Source: Synchiropus splendidus (taxonomy: Eukaryota > Chordata > Actinopteri > Syngnathiformes > Callionymidae). Taken from it: a stretch of 64,000 bases of DNA. Positions 63,340 to 64,000 of the stretch are shown one piece after another. The notes under the pieces were generated by a model, which saw nothing but the letters and a program-made list of their open reading frames with translations, did no database searches and had not been told where the DNA came from. Position numbers and translations under genes: made by a program. Position 1 is the first letter of the stretch. Each line of letters opens with the position of its first letter. Location: contig NC_071343.1 of the NCBI RefSeq assembly GCF_027744825.2, forward strand, positions 15,868,366 to 15,932,365. The letters run 5' to 3'.

Positions 63340-64000
63340 CACAGTCAAGAGTGGGGCATGTGAGGAGGTAGGACACACACACATACAGGTGTTCAACCCC
63401 GCCACAAATAGGTAAAATGATTGACTCAAATTGCTCGTAACACATTTTGAACATGCCCTCATGCCACTGCGAAATGCGTGTGTCTTTTTCTTTTTTTAAT
63501 CTACACATTGATCTTCGATTTCAACGGTAATATCTGGAGACATCTAGTTCACATCAGGTCATTCCTCCGTTTTGTGTCTTTAACCGCAGTAAACCCAAAA
63601 CGTTTCACTTCCTCACGAGACAACAGGTGTCTCTCCTGAGCTGTGACCTCGCTCTGCTGTCCTTCCGGACTTTTTCCACGGTCAACTGGAACCTGATTTG
63701 ATTGACAAGAAGTGTGTGTGCATGTGTCTGAAGAAAATGTTCAATTTTCATCAGGATTGTTATTGAAAATGTTGGACTGACCTCAAGTCATACCATGCCT
63801 TTGTAAAAACTATAATTTTTGTCATCTTCTGAAAGTGGAAATCTGCCCCATTGAAGAGATCTGTAATCTGTGTCCATCACATTGTAAAAACTTCATATAC
63901 TCCACTAATACAGTGTACCAATAATTTCCATTATGGCTCATTCGTCCTGCTGTATTGATCATTGACTGACCAATCTGTAGCACACCTTTTTGTCACGCTG
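63340..64000. other. Spacer beyond V12 to the window end
   Basis: No gene seen. Except for the enhancer-like block at 63603-63690 it does not resemble the other intercluster spacers. Confidence 0.6.
63603..63690 (+). promoter_or_regulatory. Candidate intercluster enhancer, copy 6 (diverged)
   Basis: TTTCACTTCC (63603-63612) and CAGGTG (63624-63629), only 11 bp apart, then GAGCTGTGACCTCGCTC as in copy 1. The surrounding sequence is otherwise diverged, so these sites are the part that is kept. Confidence 0.45.

Overview
The window is vertebrate genomic DNA from a teleost fish, probably a spiny-rayed one; the species cannot be read from the sequence. It has split genes with GT-AG introns, recombination signal sequences (RSS), fish-type transposons and AT-rich microsatellites. 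It is a stretch of an immunoglobulin light-chain locus of the kappa-like L1 type. V segments carry 12-RSS and J segments 23-RSS. V regions open [17 protein letters not shown] segments read TFGGGTRLEVG, and the constant exon contains [10 protein letters not shown] and ends in CSQS.

I count 12 V segments (11 intact, V1 frameshifted), 6 J segments and 7 constant exons (the first is only its last 8 bases). They form a repeated unit: V, about 0.7-0.9 kb, J, about 0.9-1 kb, C, then a second V in the opposite orientation downstream of C. Units on + are C1 (partial), V5-J4-C4-V6, V7-J5-C5-V8 and V11-J7-C7-V12. Units on - are V2-J2-C2-V1, V4-J3-C3-V3 and V10-J6-C6-V9. Neighbouring units therefore meet with two divergent V promoters, and each such spacer holds one copy of a conserved block with a PU.1/IRF-like composite site and a CAGGTG E-box. 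That block is my best candidate for an unreported shared enhancer.

Region by region: 1-4130 is the end of C1, a solo LTR at 590-1065 and a spacer that is an inverted duplicate of 28865-32720. 4199-8323 is unit C2. 8401-12200 is a spacer duplicated at 39060-43380 and 55935-59070 in inverse orientation. 12331-16274 is unit C3. 16385-28590 is a 12.2-kb DNA transposon of the KDZ/Zisupton type inserted in the leader intron of V4, with about 2-kb terminal inverted repeats and a decayed transposase gene. 28664-34540 is the V4 leader and spacer, with a 715-bp mariner-like MITE. 34658-38939, 43464-47729, 51883-55814 and 59153-63269 are units C4, C5, C6 and C7. 47840-51800 is a largely unique spacer.

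The units work by V-J joining, then RNA splicing of leader, V-J and C. A V next to its J in the same orientation joins by deletion; the V beyond C can only join by inversion. Constant exons are almost identical, while V segments share frameworks but carry mosaic CDRs, as expected of gene conversion or unequal exchange. All calls come from reading the sequence; no database search was run.
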